The notes under the pieces were generated by a model, which had not been told where the DNA came from, did not search any database, and saw only the letters and a list, made by a program, of their open reading frames with translations. Positions 35,309 to 44,599 of a stretch of DNA of 61,397 nt are shown here, one piece after another. The stretch covers positions 1-61,397 of the forward strand of contig DAHWBS010000004.1 in assembly GCA_027323445.1 (NCBI GenBank). Direction: 5' to 3'. Within the stretch, counting starts at the first letter, position 1. The number at the start of each line of letters is the position of its first letter. A program made the position numbers and the translations under genes. Origin of the DNA: Leptospirillum sp. (lineage in GTDB: Bacteria > Nitrospirota > Leptospirillia > Leptospirillales > Leptospirillaceae).

Positions 35309-36661
35309 ATGGACCAGATCGTTGCCCTGGCGACACCCTCCGTTCCCGGTCCCCTGGGAATCGTGCGTCTGTCAGGGCCTGATCTGCTTTCGACCTTTGC
35401 CAGGGTCTTCTCTCCTTTTCCAGAATCCCCGATTCCCCGTCATGCCTATCTGACCTCGGTCGTCAACCCTGACGGAACGCCTGTTGATGAAGGAATTGTT
35501 CTCTACTTTCGCGCTCCCGACAGCTTTACGGGAGAAGATGTTCTTGAGCTTCAGATGCATGGAAATCCGCATTCCCTTCGACGAATCCAGAGCCTTTTGA
35601 TTTCCCTTGGAGCCCGGACGGCAAAGCCGGGGGAGTTTTCTTACAGGGCGTTTTTGCATAAAAAAATGACGCTTTTAAAGGCTGAATCATTGAACAGGAT
35701 GATTCAGGCTCCTTCCTATCAGAGCTATCTTCAGGGTCTGGACAACTTTTTGTCTCCGTCGGATGACCCGTTCTCCCATCTTCGGGAGGATCTGGTCTCC
35801 CTTCTGGCCCATTTTTATGTCATGGTGGATCATCTGGATCTGCCTGAGGAGGAGTCTCCTGTCCTTTCAGACCTTCTTGCTCGAATGGACCAGGTTATCC
35901 AGAAGATTTCGGCCATGGTCCGGGATCAGAGAAAAGGTCTGAAAAGGCGGAACGGTTTCACAGTCGCACTGGTCGGACATCCCAACAGCGGGAAATCGAG
36001 CCTTTTTAACCGTATTCTCGGAGAGTCCCGGGCGATTGTGTCGACGATACCCGGTACAACAAGAGATATTATCGAGGGGCGCTATCCGACAGCTTCTGGC
36101 GATGTGATCCTGCTGGACACGGCGGGAATACGGATCACCGATGACCCCCTTGAAAAGGAGGGAATACGGATGACGAAATCCCTTCTGAAGGATATTTCCC
36201 TTGTTCTGTTTCTGAGAACTCCGGAGGATCCCTCGCCTGTTTCCCTGACCCATCGGGGAGAAACACTTACGGTTCTCAACAAGTCCGACCTTCTTTCCAG
36301 AGGGGCAGCCGGACGTTTTCTGAAGGATCTTTCCCCCGGTCTTTCCGCTGTTTACCCTGTATCATCAAAGACAGGAAGGGGACTTCCAGAGTTATTGAAA
36401 GCTATAGGGGAGCAGGCCAGGCTTTACTATGAAGGAGAGTCTGGAAAGTCTGGGGGGGGTGCCTCTCGTGTCCGGCTGGATCTGCTTCTGCGCTTTCAGA
36501 GATTGATGAAATCGGCGAGGCTTCCTCTTTCCCGCGGGCAGTTTCTTGAGTCGCTCCATGGTCTTGAGCAAATGCGCCTGGAGTGGGAGAATCTGTTTGG
36601 AGTTGTGTCTCACGAAGAAGTGTATGATCGTATCTTTTCAACTTTTTGCATTGGAAAGTAA
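35309..36661 (+). CDS. mnmE: tRNA modification GTPase MnmE
   Basis: 450 residues. N-terminal folate-binding domain (LRLSGPD-like start, GEDVLELQMHGN), a G domain with GHPNSGKSS (G1), DTAGI (G3) and NKSD (G4), and the C-terminal FCIGK carrying the functional cysteine. With MnmG it installs cmnm5U34 in tRNAs. It sits directly upstream of mnmG. Confidence 0.97.
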   Translation: MDQIVALATPSVPGPLGIVRLSGPDLLSTFARVFSPFPESPIPRHAYLTSVVNPDGTPVDEGIVLYFRAPDSFTGEDVLELQMHGNPHSLRRIQSLLISLGARTAKPGEFSYRAFLHKKMTLLKAESLNRMIQAPSYQSYLQGLDNFLSPSDDPFSHLREDLVSLLAHFYVMVDHLDLPEEESPVLSDLLARMDQVIQKISAMVRDQRKGLKRRNGFTVALVGHPNSGKSSLFNRILGESRAIVSTIPGTTRDIIEGRYPTASGDVILLDTAGIRITDDPLEKEGIRMTKSLLKDISLVLFLRTPEDPSPVSLTHRGETLTVLNKSDLLSRGAAGRFLKDLSPGLSAVYPVSSKTGRGLPELLKAIGEQARLYYEGESGKSGGGASRVRLDLLLRFQRLMKSARLPLSRGQFLESLHGLEQMRLEWENLFGVVSHEEVYDRIFSTFCIGK

Positions 36662-36676
36662 GGTGGGAGGCGTCTT

Positions 36677-38494
36677 GTGAACTCTTGGGACGTGGTCGTC
36701 GTGGGAGGAGGGCATTCTGGCATTGAGGCTGCGTTGGCTTCATGCCGGATGGGTCTCAGGACACTTCTGGTGACGCTGAATCTCGATATGATCGGTCAAA
36801 TGTCCTGCAATCCTTCTGTTGGGGGAATCGGGAAGGGGCATATTGTTGCCGAAATCGAGGCGATGGGCGGCGGGATGGGTCGACTGGCTGATATGTCCGG
36901 GCTCCAGTTCAGGATGCTGAACACCCGTAAAGGGTATGCCGTTCAGGCCCTGAGAGTTCAGACGGATCGGTACCGGTATCGCGCCCTGGCCAGAAGCCTT
37001 CTGGAGTCTTATCCATGCCTCTCGTTAAGGCAAGGGGAGGTTGTTGGCGTTTTGGTGACCGGCGGGAAGATCGAGTCCCTTCTTCTTCACGATGAGACCC
37101 GAATATCGGCCAGATCGTTTGTTCTGACGACGGGGACCTTTCTTTCGGGAATTCTCCATCAGGGATTTTCGACCCTTGAAGGGGGGCGATCCGGAGACCG
37201 GCCATCGAAGCGCTTGTCAAAGCCTTTGTCCGAAGACCTTGGACTTCAGCTGGGGCGGCTCAAGACGGGAACTCCTCCAAGACTTTCGGGCAAGACCATC
37301 GATTGGACGCAATTGACTGTTCAGCCCGGTGATGAGCCTCCGTCCTTTTTTTCCGGGAAAACAACCGGACTTTTTTACGAAGGTGGACAAATATCCTGCC
37401 ATTTGACCCGGACAACGGCTAAAACTTCAGAAATCATCCGGAACAATCTGGACCGGTCTCCGCTTTATAGCGGGAAGATCCGGGGGATTGGACCGCGTTA
37501 TTGCCCTTCGATTGAAGACAAGATCGTCAAGTTTCCCGACAGGGACTCTCATCATATTTTTATTGAGCCAGAGGGACTTGGTATAGATGAAGTCTATCCA
37601 AACGGGATTTCGACGAGCCTTCCGGTCGATGTTCAGGAGCAGATTGTAGGATCCATTCCGGGTCTTGAAAGAGCCAGCATCATGCGTCCTGGATATGCCG
37701 TCGAGTATGACTTTGTTTTTCCGGACCAGCTTGACCACGGGTTGAAGGTGCGCCATCTGGAGAATCTTTTTCTCGCGGGACAGATTAACGGGACGACCGG
37801 TTATGAAGAGGCCGCGGGGCAGGGGCTTGTCGCGGGGATCAACGCCGCGGCTTATGCCACGGGCGCTTCTCCCTGGCATCCCGACCGCTCGTTGTCGTAC
37901 CTCGGTGTGATGGTGGATGATCTTGTGACTCAGGGAATCGATGAACCTTACCGGATGTTTACCTCAAGGGCCGAAAACCGGCTTTCCCTTCGCTATCATA
38001 ATGCGGACATGCGATTATCTCCGGTGGCCATTGAACTTGGTCTGCTGGATCAGGAACAGAAGGAGTCGTTTCTCCGGAAGATGGAGGAATTCTCTGAGCG
38101 AAGGCTGGAGATGTCCCGGAAGGTGATCGCCGGGAAGAAGGCAATCGATCAGCTGAAGCGACCGGAGGTCTCTTTCGATGATCTGTTTTCGGAGGATCCA
38201 TCCGGTATATGCGGGTGGCCCGAATCCTGGAAGATTTCCTTTGAGTCCGAGGTCAAGTATGAAGGATATATCCAGATTCATGATGCGAGAAGTCCTCTGG
38301 CGGCCGAGACGCCGATCCCGTCTTCGATCCTGGAAGAAGTGGTTCCCGGGATCTCTACCGAGATGATGGTTCGTCTCAGAAAGGCGAATCCCCGAACGTT
38401 TTACGATGCCCGTCAGGTCAAAGGTGTCAGTTCCGGGGCGCTTGAGGCTCTCAGGATGAGACTGAAACTTCAAAAGTCGGCGCATGACCCCTGA
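36677..38494 (+). CDS. mnmG: tRNA uridine 5-carboxymethylaminomethyl enzyme MnmG
   Basis: 605 residues from GTG at 36677 behind GGTGGGAGG. FAD-binding VVVGGGHSGIEAA at the N-terminus, SCNPSVGGIGKGH, and GQINGTTGYEEAAGQGL are family hallmarks; the C-terminal domain binds MnmE. Its end overlaps rsmG by 11 bp. Confidence 0.97.
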   Translation: MNSWDVVVVGGGHSGIEAALASCRMGLRTLLVTLNLDMIGQMSCNPSVGGIGKGHIVAEIEAMGGGMGRLADMSGLQFRMLNTRKGYAVQALRVQTDRYRYRALARSLLESYPCLSLRQGEVVGVLVTGGKIESLLLHDETRISARSFVLTTGTFLSGILHQGFSTLEGGRSGDRPSKRLSKPLSEDLGLQLGRLKTGTPPRLSGKTIDWTQLTVQPGDEPPSFFSGKTTGLFYEGGQISCHLTRTTAKTSEIIRNNLDRSPLYSGKIRGIGPRYCPSIEDKIVKFPDRDSHHIFIEPEGLGIDEVYPNGISTSLPVDVQEQIVGSIPGLERASIMRPGYAVEYDFVFPDQLDHGLKVRHLENLFLAGQINGTTGYEEAAGQGLVAGINAAAYATGASPWHPDRSLSYLGVMVDDLVTQGIDEPYRMFTSRAENRLSLRYHNADMRLSPVAIELGLLDQEQKESFLRKMEEFSERRLEMSRKVIAGKKAIDQLKRPEVSFDDLFSEDPSGICGWPESWKISFESEVKYEGYIQIHDARSPLAAETPIPSSILEEVVPGISTEMMVRLRKANPRTFYDARQVKGVSSGALEALRMRLKLQKSAHDP

Positions 38495-39095
38495 TCAGAA
38501 CAGACTTCTGGACGAGTATTGCGATTTGCTGCTGGACTGGAACTCCAGGCTCCGTTTGACAGGATTCGAAACCAAAGATGATATCAGGAAGAATCTGGTC
38601 CTTGAGCCGGCAAGTGCCTCCCGGTTTTTTTCATTGCCCGCGGATAATGCCCCTCTCGTTGATGTTGGATCGGGAAATGGGTCTCCGGGGATGATCTTTG
38701 CCATTTTAAATCCCGAGAGGCAAACCTTTCTGGTTGAACGACGTCAAAAAAAAATGACCTTTCTCCTCTATGCCGCCGGAAAACTGAAACTCTCCAATAT
38801 TCATGTTCTGGAAGACATCTCCATGATCGATCCGTTTGTTTCGGGGAACAGGGTTGATGTCTGGTCGAAGGCTGTTTCATGGACGGATCTTTTGAAGGCC
38901 TGTACTCCTCTTTTCTCTCGATTCTCGCCTATCCGCATCCGCAAGTTCGGGGACGATTCTCCGCCATTCACTTGCTCTTCCACGGCTGTTCATGGGATAA
39001 CATTCGAAGATTTTTCTCTTTCCGGAAAGTGTGTCGAAGTGGCGGACTTTTTTGTATCAGAAGCCATTTTAATGGGCCGTTCCGATACTGAATGA
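38484..39095 (+). CDS. rsmG: 16S rRNA (guanine527-N7)-methyltransferase RsmG
   Basis: 203 residues. The SAM motif DVGSGNGSPGMIFAI and LVERRQKKMTFL identify RsmG (GidB). It methylates G527 of 16S rRNA. The C-terminal third (after about 140) is more diverged than usual. It overlaps mnmG and precedes parS-parAB. Confidence 0.9.
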   Translation: MTPDQNRLLDEYCDLLLDWNSRLRLTGFETKDDIRKNLVLEPASASRFFSLPADNAPLVDVGSGNGSPGMIFAILNPERQTFLVERRQKKMTFLLYAAGKLKLSNIHVLEDISMIDPFVSGNRVDVWSKAVSWTDLLKACTPLFSRFSPIRIRKFGDDSPPFTCSSTAVHGITFEDFSLSGKCVEVADFFVSEAILMGRSDTE

Positions 39096-39099
39096 AGAT

Positions 39100-39119
39100 T
39101 GTTCCACGTGGAACAATAG
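39100..39119. promoter_or_regulatory. parS centromere site
   Basis: A perfect 20-bp palindrome with core TGTTCCACGTGGAACA (39102-39117), differing from the standard parS (TGTTTCACGTGAAACA) by one symmetric base pair per half. It lies 40 bp upstream of parA, next to its ParB. It marks the origin-proximal domain of the chromosome. Confidence 0.92.
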
Positions 39120-39158
39120 GTAAAAGAGACTGTAGTTATTGGTTGGGCGGAGGATTTG

Positions 39159-39923
39159 ATGCCAAGAATCATGGCGGTTGCCAATCAGAAAGGTGGAGTC
39201 GGCAAGACGACCACAACGATTAATCTGGCGGCTTCCCTTGCGGTAGAAGAAAAAAAAGTGCTGATTATCGATCTTGATCCCCAGGGAAACACGACCAGTG
39301 GTTTAGGGGTCTCTCTGTCTCCGTCGGCTCCCTCTTCCTACCAGTTTATTGCGGGAACAAGGCCAATTCAGGAATGCATGCTGGATACAAGTCTGAAATA
39401 CCTGTCTCTTTTGCCGGGGACAATGCAGATGGCGGGATTTGAGGCCGAGGGAGCCAAAATGGAAAATCCCCATATGACTCTTCGGAAAAAGATGTCTGAA
39501 TCTCCTCTTTCTGCTTATGACTTCATTTTCCTGGATTGCCCGCCATCGCTTGGGTATATCACGATCAATGCGCTGGTGGCGGCCGATTCGGTCCTGATTC
39601 CGGTGCAGTGCGAGTTCTTTGCTCTTGAAGGACTGTCTCATCTTCTTAAAACACTTGAACGGGTCAGGAAGTCCTGGAACCCCTCCCTTGAAATCGAGGG
39701 AATCCTTCCGACGATGTTTGACAAGAGAAATCGGTTGTCGAACCAGGTTCTTGACGAGTTGAAAAATCATTTTCCGGAAATGGTCTTTAAAAGCATTATT
39801 CCCAGGAACGTGACTCTGGGTGAGGCTCCGAGCCATGGAAAGCCTGTCCTTCTCTATGACGCGATGAGCCGTGGAGCCCAATCTTATCTGCACTTGGCGC
39901 GGGAGATACTTGCATATGGCTAG
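39159..39923 (+). CDS. parA: chromosome partitioning ATPase ParA/Soj
   Basis: 254 residues from the ATG at 39159 (GGAGG upstream; a TTG one codon earlier is less likely). Deviant Walker A KGGVGKTT at 11-18, DLDPQGNTTSGLG, and FLDCPPSLGYITINAL. With ParB and parS it segregates origins. It overlaps parB by 8 bp. Confidence 0.95.
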   Translation: MPRIMAVANQKGGVGKTTTTINLAASLAVEEKKVLIIDLDPQGNTTSGLGVSLSPSAPSSYQFIAGTRPIQECMLDTSLKYLSLLPGTMQMAGFEAEGAKMENPHMTLRKKMSESPLSAYDFIFLDCPPSLGYITINALVAADSVLIPVQCEFFALEGLSHLLKTLERVRKSWNPSLEIEGILPTMFDKRNRLSNQVLDELKNHFPEMVFKSIIPRNVTLGEAPSHGKPVLLYDAMSRGAQSYLHLAREILAYG

Positions 39924-40773
39924 AAACAGCCTGGGTCGGGGGCTTGATTCTCTTTTTGAGCCGGAAGGCCCCAGTCATGAAGGTGATATCCTCATGATTC
40001 CGGTTGGAGAGATTCAAGGCAATCCTTATCAGCCGAGAAAGACGTTCAAGGAAGAGGAGCTCCTTGAAATGATGGACTCCCTGTCCAATCATGGAATCCT
40101 GCAGCCTGTTATCCTGACGAAAATTCCCGGCCGGGGACCCGGATATTTTATCGTGGCCGGAGAAAGACGATATCGGGCGGCTTGCCGGTTAGGATGGGAA
40201 ACCATTCCGGGAATTGTCAAGGATATTCCTGAAAACAGCCTTCTTGAGATTGCTCTGGTAGAGAATCTGCAGCGGTCGGACCTGAACCCGGTCGAGATAG
40301 CGGTCGGTCTGAACCAGTTGATCGAAGAATGCACCTGGACCCAGGAACAGTTGGCAAAACATCTGGGAATGAAGCGCTCTACAATTGCAAACTATCTCCG
40401 GATTCTTGCTTTGCCCATCGAGACGCTGGGGCTGTTGGAAACAGGGGATCTGAACATGGGGCATGCAAAAATCCTGCTGGGCATCAAAGATCCCCAGATG
40501 CAAAAGAAGTGGGAAAGCGCCATTCTTGAAGAAGGACTCTCGGTCAGGACCCTCGAGAAAAGCATCGGCAAAAAATCCCCGGCAAAGAAAACGCTTCCCG
40601 GGTGGGCGGTGTCAAGACAGGAAAGCCTGACGTTGAGTCTTGGAAGGTCGGTCAGGATCAAGCCGGTAAAAAAAGCATTTCAGGTTACGCTGGATGTTCA
40701 GGATGAACGCGATCTTAATGATTTATTCGAACAATTGGGGATTATTCTCGACCATGAAAGTGAAAGGCGTTAA
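39916..40773 (+). CDS. parB: chromosome partitioning protein ParB/Spo0J
   Basis: 285 residues. N-terminal RGLDSLF for ParA stimulation, GNPYQPRKTF, the CTPase motif GERRYRAA and LVENLQRSDLNPVE, then an HTH (TQEQLAKHLGMKRSTIANYLR). It binds parS and slides as a CTP clamp. The bactofilin gene starts 2 bp after its stop. Confidence 0.95.
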   Translation: MARNSLGRGLDSLFEPEGPSHEGDILMIPVGEIQGNPYQPRKTFKEEELLEMMDSLSNHGILQPVILTKIPGRGPGYFIVAGERRYRAACRLGWETIPGIVKDIPENSLLEIALVENLQRSDLNPVEIAVGLNQLIEECTWTQEQLAKHLGMKRSTIANYLRILALPIETLGLLETGDLNMGHAKILLGIKDPQMQKKWESAILEEGLSVRTLEKSIGKKSPAKKTLPGWAVSRQESLTLSLGRSVRIKPVKKAFQVTLDVQDERDLNDLFEQLGIILDHESERR

Positions 40774-40775
40774 GA

Positions 40776-41174
40776 ATGTCGTCTGAGAACAGCTCATTGA
40801 GGAACCAGTCCGGCTTGTCCGGCAAAAATATAACCGCTTTTTTGGGCAAAGAAACCTACTTCAAGGGAGTGATCCAGTTTGAAGGGACAATGCGTATCGA
40901 TGGTAAGGTTGATGGAGAAATTATCTCGAATCATACCCTGATCATTGGAGAAACGGCTGAAATCGAAGGAGCTGTCAGGGTCCGGACAGTCGTTTGCGGC
41001 GGCCAGGTCTCAGGAGAGATAGAGTCGGGAGACTCTCTTCATCTTGTCAAGCCTTCCAGGGTAAAGGCAAAAATCCAGACAAGATCCCTGCTGGTTGAGG
41101 AGGGTGTGATTTTTAATGGCCAGTGCGAGATGCCGGAAGGCGGGAGCGGGGACTCCGATAAACCAAAAAAATGA
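40776..41174 (+). CDS. bactofilin (polymer-forming cytoskeletal protein)
   Basis: 132 residues. The central beta-helical repeat region (FEGTMRIDGKVDGEIIS, LIIGETAEIEGAVRVRTVV, VSGEIESGDSLHL) is typical of bactofilins, with disordered ends. These form nucleotide-free filaments at the membrane. It is tightly linked to parB and overlaps mnmA (ATGA at 41171). Confidence 0.9.
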   Translation: MSSENSSLRNQSGLSGKNITAFLGKETYFKGVIQFEGTMRIDGKVDGEIISNHTLIIGETAEIEGAVRVRTVVCGGQVSGEIESGDSLHLVKPSRVKAKIQTRSLLVEEGVIFNGQCEMPEGGSGDSDKPKK

Positions 41175-42280
41175 ACAATAAAGTCTTGGTCGGAATGAGC
41201 GGAGGAGTGGATTCTGCTGTTGCCGCCCTCAGGATGAAACAGGCAGGGTATGATGTCACCGGGGCCATCATCGAAATATGGGACCCGGAAGAACAGACAG
41301 AATGCGGAACCTCCGCCGAAACCGCCCGCCCCTGGTCTGAACGGGGATGTTGCCATGTGCCCATGGTCCGGTACCTTTGCGAAGAGATCCTTTCCATCCC
41401 GTTTGTCATGGTTGATCGACGTGATGCCTTCAGGACAAAGGTCATGGATCCCTTTCGTGACGAATATCTGAAAGCTCAAACCCCGAATCCTTGTGTAACC
41501 TGCAATGCCCAAGTGAAAATCCGAGAATTGATGGCTCTCGCCGACTCCCTGAAAATTGAAAAAGTCGCAACCGGCCATTATGCCAGAAAAGTTTATTCTC
41601 CTCTTACCGGATCTTTTCATGTTGCGAAAGGAAAAGATCCGAAAAAAGACCAGTCTTACTTTCTTGCAAAACTGCAGTCGGCGGAGATTTCGAGGCTTGA
41701 ATGGCCGCTTTCGGATTTGACGAAGGAAGAGGTCAGGGAGATTGCGAGGGAAGCCGGATTACCTGTATCAGAGATGGTTGAAAACATGGAAGCCTGTTTT
41801 GTCTCTGAAAAAAAACTGAAGTCTTACCTTGAAAAATGGATTCCTCTGGAGATGAAGGGGCAATGGGAGGACGTTGGGCAGGGAGGAGAAAAGGTCGGAT
41901 CAATGGAAGGCGGGTTGGGGCTGACAAGAGGACAACGGCGGGGTATGGGCACAGGATTTGGAGAACGGGTTTATGTTCTGGAGATCCTGCCCGAAAAAAA
42001 ACAGGTTGTTCTGGGGTCAAAAGAGAGTCTCGATGTGACGCAATGTGTTCTTGAGGATTGGAGCGGACCCGCTCCGGATCATCTGGAGGCCTCTTTGTCT
42101 GTTGTTTTCAGATCATCAATGAAACCGGTCCCTTGCCATGTTTCCTGGTACTCTCCTGACCGAAAAAAGGTCGGACTGTCCCTTCTGGAGCCCTCTCCAT
42201 GGGTTTCTCCGGGGCAGGTCGGTGCGATATTGCTGGATAAAGAGATCATTCTTGGTGCTGGGACCCTGTCCTTTTCCTGA
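41171..42280 (+). CDS. mnmA: tRNA-specific 2-thiouridylase MnmA
   Basis: 369 residues. PP-loop GMSGGVDSAVAA, TPNPCVTCNAQVK with the first catalytic Cys, TGHYAR, and ACFVSEKK with the second Cys (the family usually has SxDICF). It thiolates U34 of Lys, Glu and Gln tRNAs using sulfur from IscS-type desulfurases and Tus relays. It follows the bactofilin gene by an ATGA overlap. Confidence 0.95.
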   Translation: MNNKVLVGMSGGVDSAVAALRMKQAGYDVTGAIIEIWDPEEQTECGTSAETARPWSERGCCHVPMVRYLCEEILSIPFVMVDRRDAFRTKVMDPFRDEYLKAQTPNPCVTCNAQVKIRELMALADSLKIEKVATGHYARKVYSPLTGSFHVAKGKDPKKDQSYFLAKLQSAEISRLEWPLSDLTKEEVREIAREAGLPVSEMVENMEACFVSEKKLKSYLEKWIPLEMKGQWEDVGQGGEKVGSMEGGLGLTRGQRRGMGTGFGERVYVLEILPEKKQVVLGSKESLDVTQCVLEDWSGPAPDHLEASLSVVFRSSMKPVPCHVSWYSPDRKKVGLSLLEPSPWVSPGQVGAILLDKEIILGAGTLSFS

Positions 42281-42310
42281 GATTGAGAATCTCCTGAGGG
42301 GAGGGAACGT

Positions 42311-43096
42311 TTGAAAATTGCATATCTGGATGTGGAGACATCCGGTCTTTTGAGGGACCCCGAAGCGAGGGTTGTTGAGTGGGCCTTGTCGGTCTGGGAT
42401 GGTGATGTCGAGGTGTTTCGCGGGGAAAGCCTTGTCGCCGGTGGAGGCATTATTCCCGAGGAGGTGAGCCGGATCAACGGAATTACAACGGAAATGACCG
42501 TTGGGTACCCCACCTTTAAAGAACTCTACGGCGAATGGAAAAATCACCTGACAAAAGCGGTTCTTGTTGCGCACAACCTTTCTTTTGATCTGGGAATGAT
42601 GAACCGGGACCTGATCCGGCAGGGGGAAGCTCCCCTGGGGAATCCGGGAATCGATTCCCTGGCTCTTTTTCGCCGAATGAAGCCGGATCTGTCTTCATAC
42701 AAGTTGACGGAGCTTGTAAGGATCATGGGGGTGTTGCACGACAACCCTCATCGGGCCATGGGTGATGTTAATGCAATGAGGGGGATATTGACGAAACTGT
42801 TTGAAAAATCCCTCTCGTCCCATGATGATGGAGTGCTCAGGATGTGGTGCGGCTGGGGAGGAACCAGTTCCCATCGGTATCACAAAGATCTGCTATCATG
42901 GTCCCGGGACCGGGATCTGGCCGTAATGGTTGAGCGGAGTTTTCCCGGTGGCTTCCTGTCCTGGGGGTCTGTTGGGGGGAAAGTCGTTTCCCTTGATGGG
43001 GAAAGCGTCCGGATCGAAGCCGGAGGAGAAGAGTCCACTCTGTCTTTGCAGGACGTAATGTCTGTCGAATTGGTGCAGATTCAAAAAAAGGAATAA
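42311..43096 (+). CDS. DEDD-family 3'-5' exonuclease (DnaQ-like)
   Basis: 261 residues from TTG at 42311. Exo I YLDVETSG, Exo II AHNLSFDLGMM, Exo III HRAMGDVNA give the DEDDh set at residues about 5-160. The last 90 residues (after SSHDDG) have no family I recognise. A proofreading-like or repair exonuclease; it is not fused to a polymerase here. It lies between mnmA and rnc. Confidence 0.82.
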   Translation: MKIAYLDVETSGLLRDPEARVVEWALSVWDGDVEVFRGESLVAGGGIIPEEVSRINGITTEMTVGYPTFKELYGEWKNHLTKAVLVAHNLSFDLGMMNRDLIRQGEAPLGNPGIDSLALFRRMKPDLSSYKLTELVRIMGVLHDNPHRAMGDVNAMRGILTKLFEKSLSSHDDGVLRMWCGWGGTSSHRYHKDLLSWSRDRDLAVMVERSFPGGFLSWGSVGGKVVSLDGESVRIEAGGEESTLSLQDVMSVELVQIQKKE

Positions 43097-43210
43097 TCTG
43101 TTGGATTTGAGTAACCTTTTTGTGGGACAATGTCGTCCTGTCTGGCCAGTGAAGCTGGTTAGCCGATTGATTGCACATTCTGGATTCGTATTTACGAAAA
43201 GGAGGATCTA

Positions 43211-44329
43211 TTGTTTGAATATCGGGGGAAGACCCTTCCCCGATCGCCCGAATTGCTCATTCGCATTCTGGGGCTTCCTGTCAAGGAAAACCTCAGGATA
43301 GAAGAGGCGCTGACCCACCGGTCCGCATCGCACGAAAGAGGCCGAAAAAACCCGGTTCCAAACTATGAACGCCTTGAGTTTCTGGGGGACAGGGTCATTG
43401 GACTGATTGTGAGCGAGTATCTCTTGAACACTTGGCCAACCGCTAATGAAGGGGATATTGGCCAGATTTTCTCGAGCATCGTCAGTACGCAGGTTCTGGC
43501 TTCGATCGCAAGGCGCATGGATCTGGGTGCTTTCATGATTCTGGGGAAGGGAAGTCATTCGTCTGGAGACCGTGATAATCCGTCGATTCTGGCCGATACA
43601 CTGGAGTCGTTGACAGCCTGCCTGTATCTGGAATATGGCCTTGAAACCGTTCGGCAGATTCTGATTCCCTGGTTCGCCCAGCCTCTTCGTGAGATCGTCA
43701 TCGGGCTTGAACAGGCCAATGTGATCAAGGAAGCCAGGGATGTGAAGGAAAGGAAAGAACCCGAAGCGGTGATTTCTGCTGTGATCCCTCCTCGAAGGCC
43801 TCCCTCCCTGAATTACAAGATGCTTGTCCAGAAATGGTGTCAAAGAGTTCATGGTGTCCAGCCCGAATATCGTGTTATTGAAGAGTTTGGACCGCCTCAC
43901 CAGAGACGGTTCAGGGTTGGTGCTTTTGTGAAAGAGGAGTTGCTGGCCTTCGGGGAGACGACAACCAAGCGTGGGGCCTCTATTATGGCCGCGAAGAATG
44001 CCTGGGAAACGGTCAGTGCCAGTGATGGGAACCCCGGAAAACCAGCAGGTGAAGTTCAGGAGATTTTTCCTCCGGAGGAAGAATCGTCCGGAGAGATTGT
44101 CCAAGGATCAGATTCTGAACCGGAAGCCGCTCAAAAAAGGCCTGTGGAAACGCCTTCTCCCGAAGTTTCTGGTCAGGATCTTGAGGCAGGAGAGATTCCG
44201 GCTTCCAGTTCATCCGATTCTTCAGAACAGATGATGCAAGTATCCGGAGTGGTCCCGAATCCTGAGCCGATGCCTTCGGAAGAGCAATCTTCAAAGGATG
44301 AGCCACGGGAGTCTTTCCAGGGAATTTAG
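43211..44329 (+). CDS. rnc: ribonuclease III with long C-terminal tail
   Basis: 372 residues from TTG at 43211 behind AAAGGAGG. The nuclease domain has ERLEFLGDRVIGL and ILADTLESL with the metal ligands; the dsRNA-binding domain runs about 198-270 (NYKMLVQKWCQ to AAKNAWETV). A further 100 residues, acidic and Ser/Pro/Glu-rich, have no counterpart in the usual 220-250-residue enzyme. It processes rRNA and dsRNA. A terminator follows. Confidence 0.92.
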   Translation: MFEYRGKTLPRSPELLIRILGLPVKENLRIEEALTHRSASHERGRKNPVPNYERLEFLGDRVIGLIVSEYLLNTWPTANEGDIGQIFSSIVSTQVLASIARRMDLGAFMILGKGSHSSGDRDNPSILADTLESLTACLYLEYGLETVRQILIPWFAQPLREIVIGLEQANVIKEARDVKERKEPEAVISAVIPPRRPPSLNYKMLVQKWCQRVHGVQPEYRVIEEFGPPHQRRFRVGAFVKEELLAFGETTTKRGASIMAAKNAWETVSASDGNPGKPAGEVQEIFPPEEESSGEIVQGSDSEPEAAQKRPVETPSPEVSGQDLEAGEIPASSSSDSSEQMMQVSGVVPNPEPMPSEEQSSKDEPRESFQGI

Positions 44330-44370
44330 GGGAAAGCCTATCGGTATGAAAAGCTCTTTTTCAAAAAAAA

Positions 44371-44403
44371 AGGGCTGACCCGGAATGGGTCGCCCTTTTT
44401 TTT
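44371..44403 (+). terminator. intrinsic terminator after rnc
   Basis: Stem AGGGC-GACCC (44371-44381, one unpaired T) with GGGTC-GCCCT (44387-44396), loop GGAAT, then eight T residues. It ends the plus-strand rplI-rnc block. Confidence 0.9.
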
Positions 44404-44443
44404 GAAAACGTCTCTTAGGAATGGATTTGAGGAGGGATTTGTC

Positions 44444-44575
44444 TTAAAGTCCACCAATAGGAGTGTGGTTTGCCATAGCATAAAAATGGCCAAAAACAAG
44501 CATCAGGGTAACGAGGGTGCCAATAACAGAAACATAAGTGAAGGCAACGCCACCGGAATCAGACAATTTCTTCAT
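44444..44575 (-). CDS. 43-residue single-pass membrane protein
   Basis: ATG at 44575 with AAGGAGAT eight bases upstream. The product has MKKLSDSGGVAFTYVSVIG followed by TLVTLMLVFGHFYAMANHTP, one membrane helix with a short cytoplasmic start. I do not recognise it; small subunits of terminal oxidases look alike, but nothing nearby supports that. It was too short for ordinary gene calling. Four ATGAAAC/GTTTCAT heptamers lie upstream. Confidence 0.65.
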   Translation of the reverse strand: MKKLSDSGGVAFTYVSVIGTLVTLMLVFGHFYAMANHTPIGGL

Positions 44576-44599
44576 TGTGATCTCCTTTTGGTCGAATGC

